Assembly (NCBI GenBank): GCA_944324345.1
Contig: CALUVT010000001.1
Span: forward strand, 248,001 to 312,000
Direction: 5' to 3'
Source: Candidatus Gastranaerophilales bacterium
GTDB lineage: Bacteria; Cyanobacteriota; Vampirovibrionia; Gastranaerophilales; Gastranaerophilaceae
Length of the DNA stretch: 64,000 nt
Shown: piece after piece, positions 1 through 7,597 of the stretch
How positions within the stretch are numbered: position 1 is the stretch's first letter
Layout of the letters: the number at the start of each line of letters is the position of its first letter
Program-made: the position numbers and the translations under genes
Notes under the pieces: model-generated
What the model was told of the DNA's origin: nothing
Database searches by the model: none
Seen by the model: only the letters and a program-made list of their open reading frames with translations

Positions 1-330
1 GGGAAATTAGTTTTAAAACTTTTATATGGTCAAGATTATTATGTAAATGCTTATCCGATATTAATAATGTATTTTATAGCGAATATATTTATTGCAAATG
101 GTGCTATATTTGGGGTATACTTAACAGCAATAGATCAGCAATACATAAAAATAAAAATGAAGGTAGAAACAACTATAATAACAATTTTAGGGTTAATAAT
201 ATTGCATAAATATGCAATATATGGTGCAGTTATTGCATTACTAATTTCAAGTATTTATGTTTCGGCACGTTTTACTTTTGTTAGTTTGAAATTTATTAGG
301 CAAGGAGAAGTGAATGAAAAACAATTTTAA
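1..330 (+). CDS. Polysaccharide flippase (Wzx-like), C-terminal part
   Basis: The frame is open from base 1, so this is the last 109 residues of a longer gene; the ATG at 67 is internal. It shows two or three hydrophobic stretches and begins with a KLLYG...Y..AYPIL segment that resembles the region before the late transmembrane helices of Wzx/MOP flippases, which move lipid-linked oligosaccharide units across the inner membrane. The downstream Wzz-like gene supports a Wzy-type surface-polysaccharide locus. The next gene overlaps it by 17 bp, so the two are probably co-transcribed. The family call rests on a short fragment. Confidence 0.6.
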   Translation, partial: GKLVLKLLYGQDYYVNAYPILIMYFIANIFIANGAIFGVYLTAIDQQYIKIKMKVETTIITILGLIILHKYAIYGAVIALLISSIYVSARFTFVSLKFIRQGEVNEKQF

Positions 331-1993
331 TACAGTACATTATTTGATAGCTTTACTGAAAGCTTATGGTATAAAAAATATAGTTTCAAGTCCTGGGACT
401 CAAAATTCTTTTTTCAATGCTACTGTTCAAGAAGATAAGGATTTTAGATGTTTTTCTGTAATAGATGAAAGGAGTGCTGCGTATGTTGCAACAGGAATAT
501 CATTTGAGACTAAACAACCTACGGTTATTACCTGTACAGGTGCTACAGCTGCAAGAAATTATATGTCTGCTCTAACAGAGGCATATTATAGGAGAGTTCC
601 TATAATTGCGATAACTTTCTTTGATATTAATTGTAATAAATTTAATTTATCTCCACAGTATACCGATAGGAGTGTTAGTCAAAATGATATTAAGTACTTG
701 TCCGTGGAACTACCTATGATAAATACTATGATTGAAGAAATTAATTGCGTTACTTTTATCAATGCAGCACTTTCACAAGCATTTTATTTAAATAAACCTG
801 TTCATATAAATTGTCCTGCCAATTTAGATTTTGGCAATTTGAGAAAGGATTTACCAATAAATATTTGGAAAACTGATTACTATTCAAAAGATTTTGATGA
901 TGTTGTTAAAGAGCTAGAAAATACTGATTTTGCAGTTTTTATTGGTTCACATGAGAGATTTTCAAAGGAGGAAGAAATCGCTATTTCTGAATTTGCAGAA
1001 AGTTGGAATATTCCAGTATTTTGTGATCACACATCACAGTATCATGGAAGTAATAAAATTTTGATCTCTAAAGCTTTTGCAATGGTAAGAAATTTGAGAA
1101 ACAAACCTAAACTGTTAATTGATATTGGGAAAATTTCTGGAGAATATATTTATACAAATGTGTTTAAGGAGGCAAGGGTTTGGCGAGTCTCAAGTGATGG
1201 CATTTATGCTGGTCGTTCAAGTCGACCTTTAACTAAGATATTTGCTTGTACGGAAAAGTATTTCTTTGAAAAATTAAAGAATACTAAATGCAAAAAGTCG
1301 GACTATTATACAAAAATTGAAGAAAGTATTAAGAATATAAAATATCCTGAGCTTCCTTTATGTACAGCTTTGGTATGTCAAAATCTAGCAAAATTTATGC
1401 CTAAAAATTCATCATTACACCTAGCTATACTAAATTCTTTAAGAAACATGAATTTCTTTGATTTAGATTCAAGTATAAGTGTAAATTGTAATGTTGGCGG
1501 ATTTGGTATAGATGGAGCTGTTTCTACTCTCGTTGGGCAGTCGCTTGTAAATCCGGATAAAAAATGTTTTGGCGTAATAGGTGATTTAGCATTTTTTTAT
1601 GATATGAATGCCATTGGTCAAAGGGAAATAAAAAATAATCTTAGAATTATTATTGTGAATAATCATAAAGGGATTGAAATGAGGCTGAACTCGGAGTTGG
1701 AAAAATATGTAAGTGACAAATCTGATATCCTAATTACGGCAGGAGGACATAACAATGGCGGAGCTATGGGATGGGCAAAATCTTGTGGCTTTGAATATTT
1801 ACAGGCAAAAACAACAGATGAGTTTGTGAATCAAATCGATTCTTTTTGCAATGGTTCTTTTGATAAACCTGTTTTATTTGAGGTGTTCACAAGTACAAAA
1901 GATGAACAAGATGGTTTACATTTAATGTGGAAGTATAATAGAGATAAGTTTGAAGAAGGTTTAATAAAATGTTATAAAACTGTGGTAAAATAG
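314..1993 (+). CDS. MenD-like thiamine diphosphate-dependent enzyme in a glycan locus
   Basis: A 559-residue ThDP-dependent carboligase/decarboxylase of the MenD type. The N-terminal PYR domain has SSPGT near 25-29, the D-E-R-S motif at 51-54 (Glu52 is the probable ThDP-activating glutamate) and an EAYYRRVPII segment typical of MenD. The C-terminal PP domain carries the metal/ThDP motif GDLAFFYDMN...NN around residues 423-450. AAGGAG stands 7 nt before the ATG. The setting (flippase, SDR, Wzz) argues against menaquinone synthesis; it may build or modify a nucleotide-sugar or a polysaccharide substituent. The substrate cannot be told from sequence. Confidence 0.75.
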   Translation: MKNNFNTVHYLIALLKAYGIKNIVSSPGTQNSFFNATVQEDKDFRCFSVIDERSAAYVATGISFETKQPTVITCTGATAARNYMSALTEAYYRRVPIIAITFFDINCNKFNLSPQYTDRSVSQNDIKYLSVELPMINTMIEEINCVTFINAALSQAFYLNKPVHINCPANLDFGNLRKDLPINIWKTDYYSKDFDDVVKELENTDFAVFIGSHERFSKEEEIAISEFAESWNIPVFCDHTSQYHGSNKILISKAFAMVRNLRNKPKLLIDIGKISGEYIYTNVFKEARVWRVSSDGIYAGRSSRPLTKIFACTEKYFFEKLKNTKCKKSDYYTKIEESIKNIKYPELPLCTALVCQNLAKFMPKNSSLHLAILNSLRNMNFFDLDSSISVNCNVGGFGIDGAVSTLVGQSLVNPDKKCFGVIGDLAFFYDMNAIGQREIKNNLRIIIVNNHKGIEMRLNSELEKYVSDKSDILITAGGHNNGGAMGWAKSCGFEYLQAKTTDEFVNQIDSFCNGSFDKPVLFEVFTSTKDEQDGLHLMWKYNRDKFEEGLIKCYKTVVK

Positions 1994-2004
1994 GAAATGA
2001 AGAT

Positions 2005-2892
2005 ATGGGCAAAATCGCAAAAGAAAAAATAAAAACTTGGTTTATAACAGGAGCTTCAAGTGGGGTTGGTCACAAATTAGCTGAAGAATTGTTAAGTAGA
2101 GGTTATAATGTAATCGCTGTTTCAAGAAGAGTCCCTGATATTTGTCATGAGAATGTTTTGTGCTTATCGGTTGATGTAACAAAACCTGAAACGATAAAGG
2201 AAGCTATACAAAAAGGGATAGACCGGTTTGGTAGAATTGATGTTTTGTCTAATAATGCAGGTATTTCCGCTAATATAATTGCTGAAGAAGAAACTCTTGA
2301 GCATATGAAAGAGGTAATGGAAACAAACTTTTTCGGGACCTTCAATACTATTAATGCACTTCTTCCACATTTTAGAGAAAATAACAATGGCACTATTATC
2401 AGTAATACTTCTCAGTCAGGTCTTTCTCCAAGGGCATATGGTTCAGCTTATTGCTCTTCAAAATATGCAATAGAAGGTTTAACAAGCGTTTGTTGGGTAG
2501 AAACTCAAAATTTTTGTAGAGTAATGGCATTTGAACTTGGTTGGTTTGAGGGCACAGGTATAATAAATCAAGATTTTTGTAAACAATCATTTTATAAAGA
2601 GTATGAAATTTTGAGGCCTGCTCACAAGCATTTTTATTATTCATTTAAAAATGATTTGAATATAGCTGTTAAGTATATAATTGATCAAGTAGAAAAAGAA
2701 AAATTGCCTAGAAGACTGATTTTAGGGAAAGATGCTTTTATCAGAGTAAAATCGGAAATAGCTTCTTTAAAAAGGGATTTATATGCTTCTAAAAGACGTG
2801 CTTTAAAATGTGCAAAGTTTGATAAAGAATTCCCTAAAAAAGCATTGAAAAAGATTGTAAGAGTTGTATTTAAAAGAGAAATAAACATATAA
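2005..2892 (+). CDS. SDR-family NAD(P)-dependent oxidoreductase
   Basis: A 295-residue classical short-chain dehydrogenase. The Rossmann motif TGASSGVG is at 15-22, NNAG at 83-86, catalytic Tyr149 and Lys153 lie in YCSSK, and a serine is in the SNTSQSG strand upstream. It follows the MenD-like gene by 11 bp and precedes the Wzz gene by 9 bp, so it is probably in the same operon and may reduce the product of the ThDP enzyme or a sugar intermediate. The C-terminal ~60 residues are basic and Lys/Arg-rich, beyond the usual SDR core. Substrate unknown. Confidence 0.85.
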   Translation: MGKIAKEKIKTWFITGASSGVGHKLAEELLSRGYNVIAVSRRVPDICHENVLCLSVDVTKPETIKEAIQKGIDRFGRIDVLSNNAGISANIIAEEETLEHMKEVMETNFFGTFNTINALLPHFRENNNGTIISNTSQSGLSPRAYGSAYCSSKYAIEGLTSVCWVETQNFCRVMAFELGWFEGTGIINQDFCKQSFYKEYEILRPAHKHFYYSFKNDLNIAVKYIIDQVEKEKLPRRLILGKDAFIRVKSEIASLKRDLYASKRRALKCAKFDKEFPKKALKKIVRVVFKREINI

Positions 2893-2901
2893 GGAGAAAT
2901 C

Positions 2902-4269
2902 ATGCAGCAACAACCTATTAATTATTATATTCCTCAGGATGAGTTAGATGAAGAATTAACAATTGATATGAAAAAGATACTTTTTGCTTTGTGGAGTAGA
3001 AGATCTTTAATTGTTAAAACATTTACACTTATATTGGTTATTTTTGTTGCTTTGACTTTTATTATGCCTAAAAAATATAAAGTTGAATCAGACTTATATG
3101 TTAACAAAGCCAACAATTCAAATATGATGGAAATTAATCCTTATGCTATTGAAGAACTTGGTGGTGCCGGCGGTGGCATGGCTGCTCTTATGGCTGGTGG
3201 TGGTGGGCTCACTAACGAGCTTGAGCTGATGCAATCTCCGCTTGTGATTGATAAAGTTATCAGAGAAAATAATCTTGTTTATAAGAAAAAGTTTGGAATT
3301 TTGCCTAATAAAAAAGAAGGTGAATATATCTCTACTAAAGCATTTTTGGCGAAAAATATTTCTTTTGAAAATAAAAAGGGCACTAATGTAATCACTATTG
3401 AGTACAAATCTAAAGACCCAGAACTTGCCTATAATGTTGTAAATTCAATAATAAATAATTATGTGGAACTTCACAAACAACTAAACAGCGAAAAATCAAA
3501 ATCTGATAAACAAGTTATTGAACGCGAATATAACAAAGCTAAAAAGGCTTTAAACCAAAAGGTTAACACTGTAGGCGGACTTCCTGAGCAGGCTGCTGCA
3601 ACTGCCGGAAATCTATCTGCCATGAGTGCATTTTCAAAATCTGCTCAACAAGCCATGGCAAATATTAAAGGGCAGATTGTTGCAGGTCAAAAATCAAGAA
3701 TCGCAGTGACAGAAGAAGCTGAAAAAGTTGCGGCTCTATCATCAAAACTTGAATGGGCAAAAATGGTTGATGAAATGTCTGATTCGTCAAAAGTTCTTGT
3801 TTTGAAAGAACCCCAAAAACTTAGAGATTTTGAATATTCGTCTCCAAAGTTATTGATAAACATTTTATTAGGTATTGTGTTTGGCTTTATTGCATCATTG
3901 TTTGCCGTGATTTTGGCGGAAAATACTGATAAAAAACTTACCTATTCAATGCTTGGTGATAATATTATTTACAATTTGGAAGATGATTTTTCTGATTTGA
4001 AATTGTACCTTTTAGCGAACCAAGATAAAAAAGTTTCGATTGCAGTGTTTGAAAATATTTCCCAAAATATTGCAGAGCAGTTGCAGGCTTATAAAAATGT
4101 TAATCTGGTAAAAGCTGATATAACAGAAGAATTTGTTCAAAATATTAAAAATTCTGATGAAGTTGTTGTTTTAACATCAATTGGTAAGACAAATTCAAAG
4201 CTATATAAGCAGATAAAAATGATGCTTGCTGAAATGAAAAAAGATGTTGCAATTGAGGCTTTGGTATAA
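2902..4269 (+). CDS. Wzz-like polysaccharide chain-length determinant with degenerate kinase-like tail
   Basis: A 455-residue polysaccharide co-polymerase. Transmembrane helices lie at about 38-55 and 316-338, with a periplasmic domain containing a Gly-rich patch (about 89-108) and a coiled-coil stretch. A Pro-containing segment (KEPQKL...SSPK) precedes TM2, as in Wzz proteins. About 115 cytoplasmic residues follow TM2; the strand pattern recalls a BY-kinase (P-loop) fold, but I see no Walker A (GxxxxGKS/T) and no Tyr-rich tail. AGGAGA sits before the ATG. It likely sets chain length for the Wzx-exported glycan; the tail may be a binding module or a decayed kinase. Confidence 0.8.
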   Translation: MQQQPINYYIPQDELDEELTIDMKKILFALWSRRSLIVKTFTLILVIFVALTFIMPKKYKVESDLYVNKANNSNMMEINPYAIEELGGAGGGMAALMAGGGGLTNELELMQSPLVIDKVIRENNLVYKKKFGILPNKKEGEYISTKAFLAKNISFENKKGTNVITIEYKSKDPELAYNVVNSIINNYVELHKQLNSEKSKSDKQVIEREYNKAKKALNQKVNTVGGLPEQAAATAGNLSAMSAFSKSAQQAMANIKGQIVAGQKSRIAVTEEAEKVAALSSKLEWAKMVDEMSDSSKVLVLKEPQKLRDFEYSSPKLLINILLGIVFGFIASLFAVILAENTDKKLTYSMLGDNIIYNLEDDFSDLKLYLLANQDKKVSIAVFENISQNIAEQLQAYKNVNLVKADITEEFVQNIKNSDEVVVLTSIGKTNSKLYKQIKMMLAEMKKDVAIEALV

Positions 4270-4274
4270 AGCTT

Positions 4275-5081
4275 TTACAAATATCTTTTGCTTTCTTGAC
4301 CTTCAACACCCGCATATAGTTCAACATATTGTTTTGCTGGGCTTGATTCAATTTTGGTTAACAAAACTTCTTCTATTTGGAAAAATCCGACATCTCCTGA
4401 CATTTCAATATCAATTCTGATTGGTTTGTTGTGCCCGTGGTGGATGCCAATCCTATTTATTGCATTTGCGGAATACTTATGAATATCCCCAACACGTGGG
4501 GTCGTATTTATAGCCATAGGGATTCTGGCTCTTCCTTTTGTCATATCACATCCATCAGCTATTAGTAAAATTCCTGCTTCTATTGAATGAATTTTTTTAG
4601 ATGACATATGACCAACTATAGCTTCGATTGCTAATGATTTTATAACAACTCTTTTATGTAAATTGTCCGGAAAAACATGCATCAGAGTTCTTTCGATAAT
4701 TGGTTGAGCTAAAAGTGCAGACATATCTTCATGGCCTTGCCTGCCTATCATCATTCCTAAATCGTGCATTAGGCCTGAAAGAATTACGGCACACATACTA
4801 TCTTCAAAAGTTCCAATTTCTTCTTTTTCAAGTGAAGTTTGTATCCCGGAATCTTTTAAAAGATTTAACATCTTTATGGCATTTGCAGCAACTTGACGCA
4901 TATGTACAGGGCCGTGGTCATTATAGCCAAGCCTTTTTATAGAAACGTTATTTGCATAATCCTGCATTTCTTGCAGCTCTTCATCTGCAAATAAATAATT
5001 TACAAGTTTTGTACAATTTGGCAGATTTTCTAATCTTTTTAAAATTTTAGATTCTAATGATACTTCTTTTATTGACTTCAT
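4275..5081 (-). CDS. HD-domain phosphohydrolase
   Basis: A 268-residue soluble HD-superfamily protein. Candidate metal ligands are His60, the His106-Asp107 pair (MHDLGM), His117 (GHE) and a later Asp in the ADGCDM segment. No GYP motif or sensory domain is attached. The family includes nucleotide phosphohydrolases; substrate unknown. It converges with the Wzz gene across a 5-bp gap and is probably monocistronic. No clear Shine-Dalgarno precedes the ATG at 5081, and AT-rich promoter-like sequence lies just upstream. Confidence 0.75.
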   Translation of the reverse strand: MKSIKEVSLESKILKRLENLPNCTKLVNYLFADEELQEMQDYANNVSIKRLGYNDHGPVHMRQVAANAIKMLNLLKDSGIQTSLEKEEIGTFEDSMCAVILSGLMHDLGMMIGRQGHEDMSALLAQPIIERTLMHVFPDNLHKRVVIKSLAIEAIVGHMSSKKIHSIEAGILLIADGCDMTKGRARIPMAINTTPRVGDIHKYSANAINRIGIHHGHNKPIRIDIEMSGDVGFFQIEEVLLTKIESSPAKQYVELYAGVEGQESKRYL

Positions 5082-5335
5082 AATTTTTCAACCACATTAA
5101 TACTATATTCTAATAATATAATACCCAATAAATAAAAAAAATGTATATTTTTTTAACTTTTTAATGAATTAGAGTAAAAATAATTTAGTAAGAAATAAAA
5201 TATTTAGTTAAATATTAAATTTTTAAAATATAAAAATAAAAAATTTGTCGAACAAAACTATTGATAATCGTTTTGTGAGAGCCCCTCCCCTATGCACAGA
5301 ATAGGTGAGTTGACCAGTCCCATTTATTTTAAAAT

Positions 5336-5348
5336 TGGAGACGAGGGG
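5336..5348. repeat. 13-bp direct copy of the tmRNA 3' end
   Basis: TGGAGACGAGGGG occurs here and again at 5542-5554 inside the tmRNA acceptor/T-arm region, 206 bp away in the same orientation. Direct repeats of a tmRNA 3' end are the usual trace of site-specific integration, but there is no integrase nearby and the enclosed segment is short. It could also be chance or a partial duplication. Confidence 0.4.
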
Positions 5349-5359
5349 GGGGGCTTCTT

Positions 5360-5462
5360 GAATTTGCTCCACGCTCATGGAGTTTCGCCTAAAAAGCTTT
5401 GCTTTAGCCGGCTCAATCCATTCGCTATCCGGACTCGCTCTGCTACGTCCGTACGCAAATTC
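5360..5462. repeat. Nested hairpin element (possible structured RNA or palindromic repeat)
   Basis: An 8-bp closing stem, GAATTTGC (5360-5367) with GCAAATTC (5455-5462), encloses four short inverted repeats in a row: CTCCA/TGGAG (5367-5382), AAAGC/GCTTT (5393-5405), CCGG/CCGG (5408-5432) and CGGAC/GTCCG (5430-5451). Adjacent units share a few bases, so not all can pair at once. It is much more GC-rich than its surroundings and lies in the direction of ssrA transcription. It may be part of the ssrA precursor trailer, an independent RNA, or an intergenic repeat family. Confidence 0.45.
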
Positions 5463-5502
5463 GCCGAACCCTTAAATAGTGTTCTCCACCAAACTCATCT
5501 GA

Positions 5503-5541
5503 CCATAATAAAGGACATCACAAATATGCCCTTTATTATGG
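5503..5541 (-). terminator. Hairpin just past tmRNA
   Basis: CCATAATAAAGG (5503-5514) and CCTTTATTATGG (5530-5541) form a perfect 12-bp stem with a 15-nt loop. One arm includes the last three tmRNA bases (CCA). There is no U-tract after it on the minus strand, so it may serve as a processing structure rather than a true terminator. Confidence 0.45.
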
Positions 5542-5933
5542 TGGAGACGAGGGGAGTCGAACCCCTGTCCAAAACGGATCTAAACAAACGTCTACGAGTG
5601 TAGATATTAATTCGCTCGGATTATTCAGGGAATATCAAAACCTTTATAAACAATCCAAAGTGTTTTTTACGGAAACACTAACCTTTAACGGTTGTCTTGA
5701 TGCATCTACCGTCATAAATGCACTGCCGCTTGCATAGTGGACCCATATAACCGGCAAGCTGGGCTATATGAGTAGCTAGGAGCTGACTTATGCTGCTAAA
5801 GCTTGTGCTCTAGAGAAGTCTGCTTTAATTACATTGTTAGCATTTAATTTAGTGTGCTCGTTGATAACCGAGAACAGCGCTCGGACTCGCAGCTTATTCC
5901 AACCAAACGTCCTGTCAAATCCAAAACGTCCCC
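5539..5933 (-). ncRNA. ssrA: tmRNA (transfer-messenger RNA)
   Basis: One-piece tmRNA of about 395 nt that rescues stalled ribosomes. The 5' end GGGGACG (5933 leftwards) pairs with CGUCUCC at the 3' end, followed by A and an encoded CCA ending at 5539. The T-arm (GGGGUUCGACUCCCC) is intact. On the minus strand the tag frame reads ANNVIKADFSRAQALAA followed by TAA, i.e. a 17-residue encoded tag after the tRNA-borne alanine. The ALAA end is a typical ClpXP degron, and the A-N-N start resembles cyanobacterial tags. Pseudoknot boundaries were not modelled. Confidence 0.95.
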
Positions 5934-5993
5934 TTATTTAATTTTTAATGTGCTATTCTTTATTATAAACTATTTTATATTTATTTCAAGGTA

Positions 5994-6398
5994 TTATTCG
6001 GTTATGTGGAATGAACATTTTGAACAGTGAGCTTTGGGGTGAAGCATTAAATTATCTTCTAAATCATACAGTCTAGCAATTCTTGTAACCAAAGGAGCTC
6101 CGCATTTTGGACATTTTAAGCCTCCGGCACCGTTCAAAATAAGTTCTTTTATACTATCTATTATTTCCTGAGATACTGTGTATGTCGAAAAATCTTTCTC
6201 TAATACTTTTATTTCTTGTGGATCACATTTTAGTACTTTGGCAAGATTTTGTCTTACTGTAACGGCTAAAAATAGTTCTTTACCTGATTCTATATCTTCA
6301 ATCAAACTTATCGGTAAGTTGCATTCTTTAGCAAGTCCTTTGGTTGAATATCCTGCTTCATCTCTTTTATGTTGAATAAATTGTGCTAATGTTTTCAT
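5994..6398 (-). CDS. XRE-family HTH protein with C-terminal zinc ribbon
   Basis: A 134-residue protein. The N-terminal ~65 residues form an XRE-type helix-turn-helix (ISLIEDIESGK near 30-40). The C-terminus has two Cys pairs, CPKC (96, 99) and CSKC (125, 128), spaced as a zinc ribbon. Probably a DNA-binding regulator; target unknown. The ATG has no Shine-Dalgarno but a TATAAT (minus strand, 6406-6411) ends 7 nt upstream, so the message is probably leaderless. Its promoter lies against the terminator of the next gene. Confidence 0.75.
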   Translation of the reverse strand: MKTLAQFIQHKRDEAGYSTKGLAKECNLPISLIEDIESGKELFLAVTVRQNLAKVLKCDPQEIKVLEKDFSTYTVSQEIIDSIKELILNGAGGLKCPKCGAPLVTRIARLYDLEDNLMLHPKAHCSKCSFHITE

Positions 6399-6416
6399 AA
6401 TTTATATTATATAACT

Positions 6417-6447
6417 AAAACACCCTCTTTATTCAAGAGGGTGTTTT
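6417..6447 (-). terminator. Intrinsic terminator of the unknown gene at 6454-7425
   Basis: A 13-bp perfect stem, AAAACACCCTCTT (6417-6429) with AAGAGGGTGTTTT (6435-6447), and a 5-nt loop. On the minus strand the U-tract is the TTTT end of the stem; on the plus strand T-runs extend to 6449. It lies 7 bp past the stop of the gene at 6454 and probably works in both directions. Confidence 0.85.
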
Positions 6448-6453
6448 TTATGA

Positions 6454-7425
6454 TTAATCAAAATATTCAGGGGTTATGCCTGTTGGAATTTCTTTCCAAG
6501 CCACTTTGTCTGACCACATTTTTGCTTTATCAAAATCGTAATAAGCTTTTTGTGGATTTCCTTCGTCATCAAGGCATAAATCTCCATTTTCATCGTAAAC
6601 ATAGGTCCCATACATAAATCTTCCGGGATCTTCGCCTCTTCTGTATTCGCCCTTCCAAACAAGATTGTTATTATTGTCGAACACATATTTTACGTTGAAT
6701 TGGCCGTTTTTGCCGTTAGAACGTACTTCGTATCCGGCATAATTCCATTCCCAATCTTCCGGTTTTTTAGAAGAAGGTGAAACGTATCTTGTTAACTTAA
6801 TCCCTTTACCGGGAACATCTACAACTTCTGTTCTTAACCAAGATGTTTTAGGGTTTTGGGGATCTTCATAAAAGTCTAAGATTTTTGTTACAAGTGCAAG
6901 TCTGTTTTTATTTGTCCCAACACTGTCAACTTGAGTTTCGTAGTATTTGTCGTCATATCTATTGTGTGCTTTTGATGCAACGAAAGCTACATCATTATTT
7001 TCATCGGCTGGAATAGGTCCGTCAAGTTCTACTCCGATATTCAATCCCTGTTTTATCAATGAATCCGCTAAGTGGAAAGGATATTCTGTAACATAGATTG
7101 GTTTAATAACCGTATTTATAATAGTGTCATGGATAATGGTTGTATCATTTCTATCGCATCCTTGACCAATGGCCCATGCCCAAGCGTAAGCCTCAGCAGT
7201 TGCGTGTGCTCCCCAATCTTCACAACTTGATAATCCGGTTAATCCTCCGGCTGATGCCCCTAGAAGCATTAAACCATACATCATATTTCTCAAAGCTTTT
7301 GCTGATTCTTTAGATGCAGGATCCATTTGCTGTGGATAATTGTTTTCTTGATGTTTGTTTTCAGGTTTTTTACCTTGTCCTGAAAAATTCACGAAAGAGA
7401 CATTATTTATTGCCTTTACATTCAT
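6454..7425 (-). CDS. Unknown protein with one hydrophobic segment and lipobox-like LSSC
   Basis: A 323-residue protein of no recognised family. I place the start at ATG 7425 because GGAGGTG (7435-7441) is a good Shine-Dalgarno for it; the upstream TTG at 7443 would overlap that site. A polar N-terminal region carries NFSG near 13-16, a style seen in lineage-specific proteins of this group. A hydrophobic stretch at about 47-66 ends in L-S-S-C68, which looks like a lipobox although far from the N-terminus. The C-terminal part holds YD-type repeats (YVFDNNNNL, YVYDENGD). A separate promoter and strong terminator suggest a single-gene unit. Confidence 0.6.
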   Translation of the reverse strand: MNVKAINNVSFVNFSGQGKKPENKHQENNYPQQMDPASKESAKALRNMMYGLMLLGASAGGLTGLSSCEDWGAHATAEAYAWAWAIGQGCDRNDTTIIHDTIINTVIKPIYVTEYPFHLADSLIKQGLNIGVELDGPIPADENNDVAFVASKAHNRYDDKYYETQVDSVGTNKNRLALVTKILDFYEDPQNPKTSWLRTEVVDVPGKGIKLTRYVSPSSKKPEDWEWNYAGYEVRSNGKNGQFNVKYVFDNNNNLVWKGEYRRGEDPGRFMYGTYVYDENGDLCLDDEGNPQKAYYDFDKAKMWSDKVAWKEIPTGITPEYFD

Positions 7426-7474
7426 AGTGGTTTGCACCTCCAATTTTAGATTTCATTGTTAGTATATAAAATAG

Positions 7475-7519
7475 AAACATGTTTTTAGTTGCTACTAAAA
7501 CTGTACCAAAAACATGTTT
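7475..7519. repeat. Nested palindromes upstream of the gene at 6454-7425
   Basis: AAACATGTTTTT (7475-7486) and AAAAACATGTTT (7508-7519) are inverted copies. Inside them TTTTAGT (7483-7489) and ACTAAAA (7494-7500) form a second inverted pair with a 4-nt loop. The block lies about 50 bp before the start of the leftward unknown gene and 78 bp past the recA stop. It may be an operator or a recA terminator-like structure. Confidence 0.45.
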
Positions 7520-7597
7520 TTATTGAAATACATTGTTATATCAAGGTTTAAGCCCCTTTACATTTTTTAATATGTTTAGATTCCTAAGTTATAATAC

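Larger units (their letters stand above)
5082..5538. other. Non-coding gap behind ssrA: AT-rich part plus GC-rich structured part
   Basis: No credible gene. From 5082 to about 5275 the sequence is very AT-rich and presumably holds the promoter of the HD gene. From about 5281 to 5538 the base composition turns GC-rich, with a run of nine G at 5345-5353, a nested hairpin element at 5360-5462, a 13-bp copy of the tmRNA 3' end at 5336-5348 and a long hairpin at 5503-5541. The only open frame there (from 5292) runs into the tmRNA and has no ribosome-binding site. Confidence 0.6.

Noticed and set aside
314-1993. Naming the ThDP enzyme menD
   Set aside because: Motifs are MenD-like, but the flippase/SDR/Wzz context and lack of other men genes make a menaquinone role unlikely.
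5292-5603. 103-codon open frame on the plus strand before and through ssrA
   Set aside because: It runs into the tmRNA acceptor/T-arm region, lacks a Shine-Dalgarno, and has no protein-like composition; it reflects the GC-rich structured DNA.
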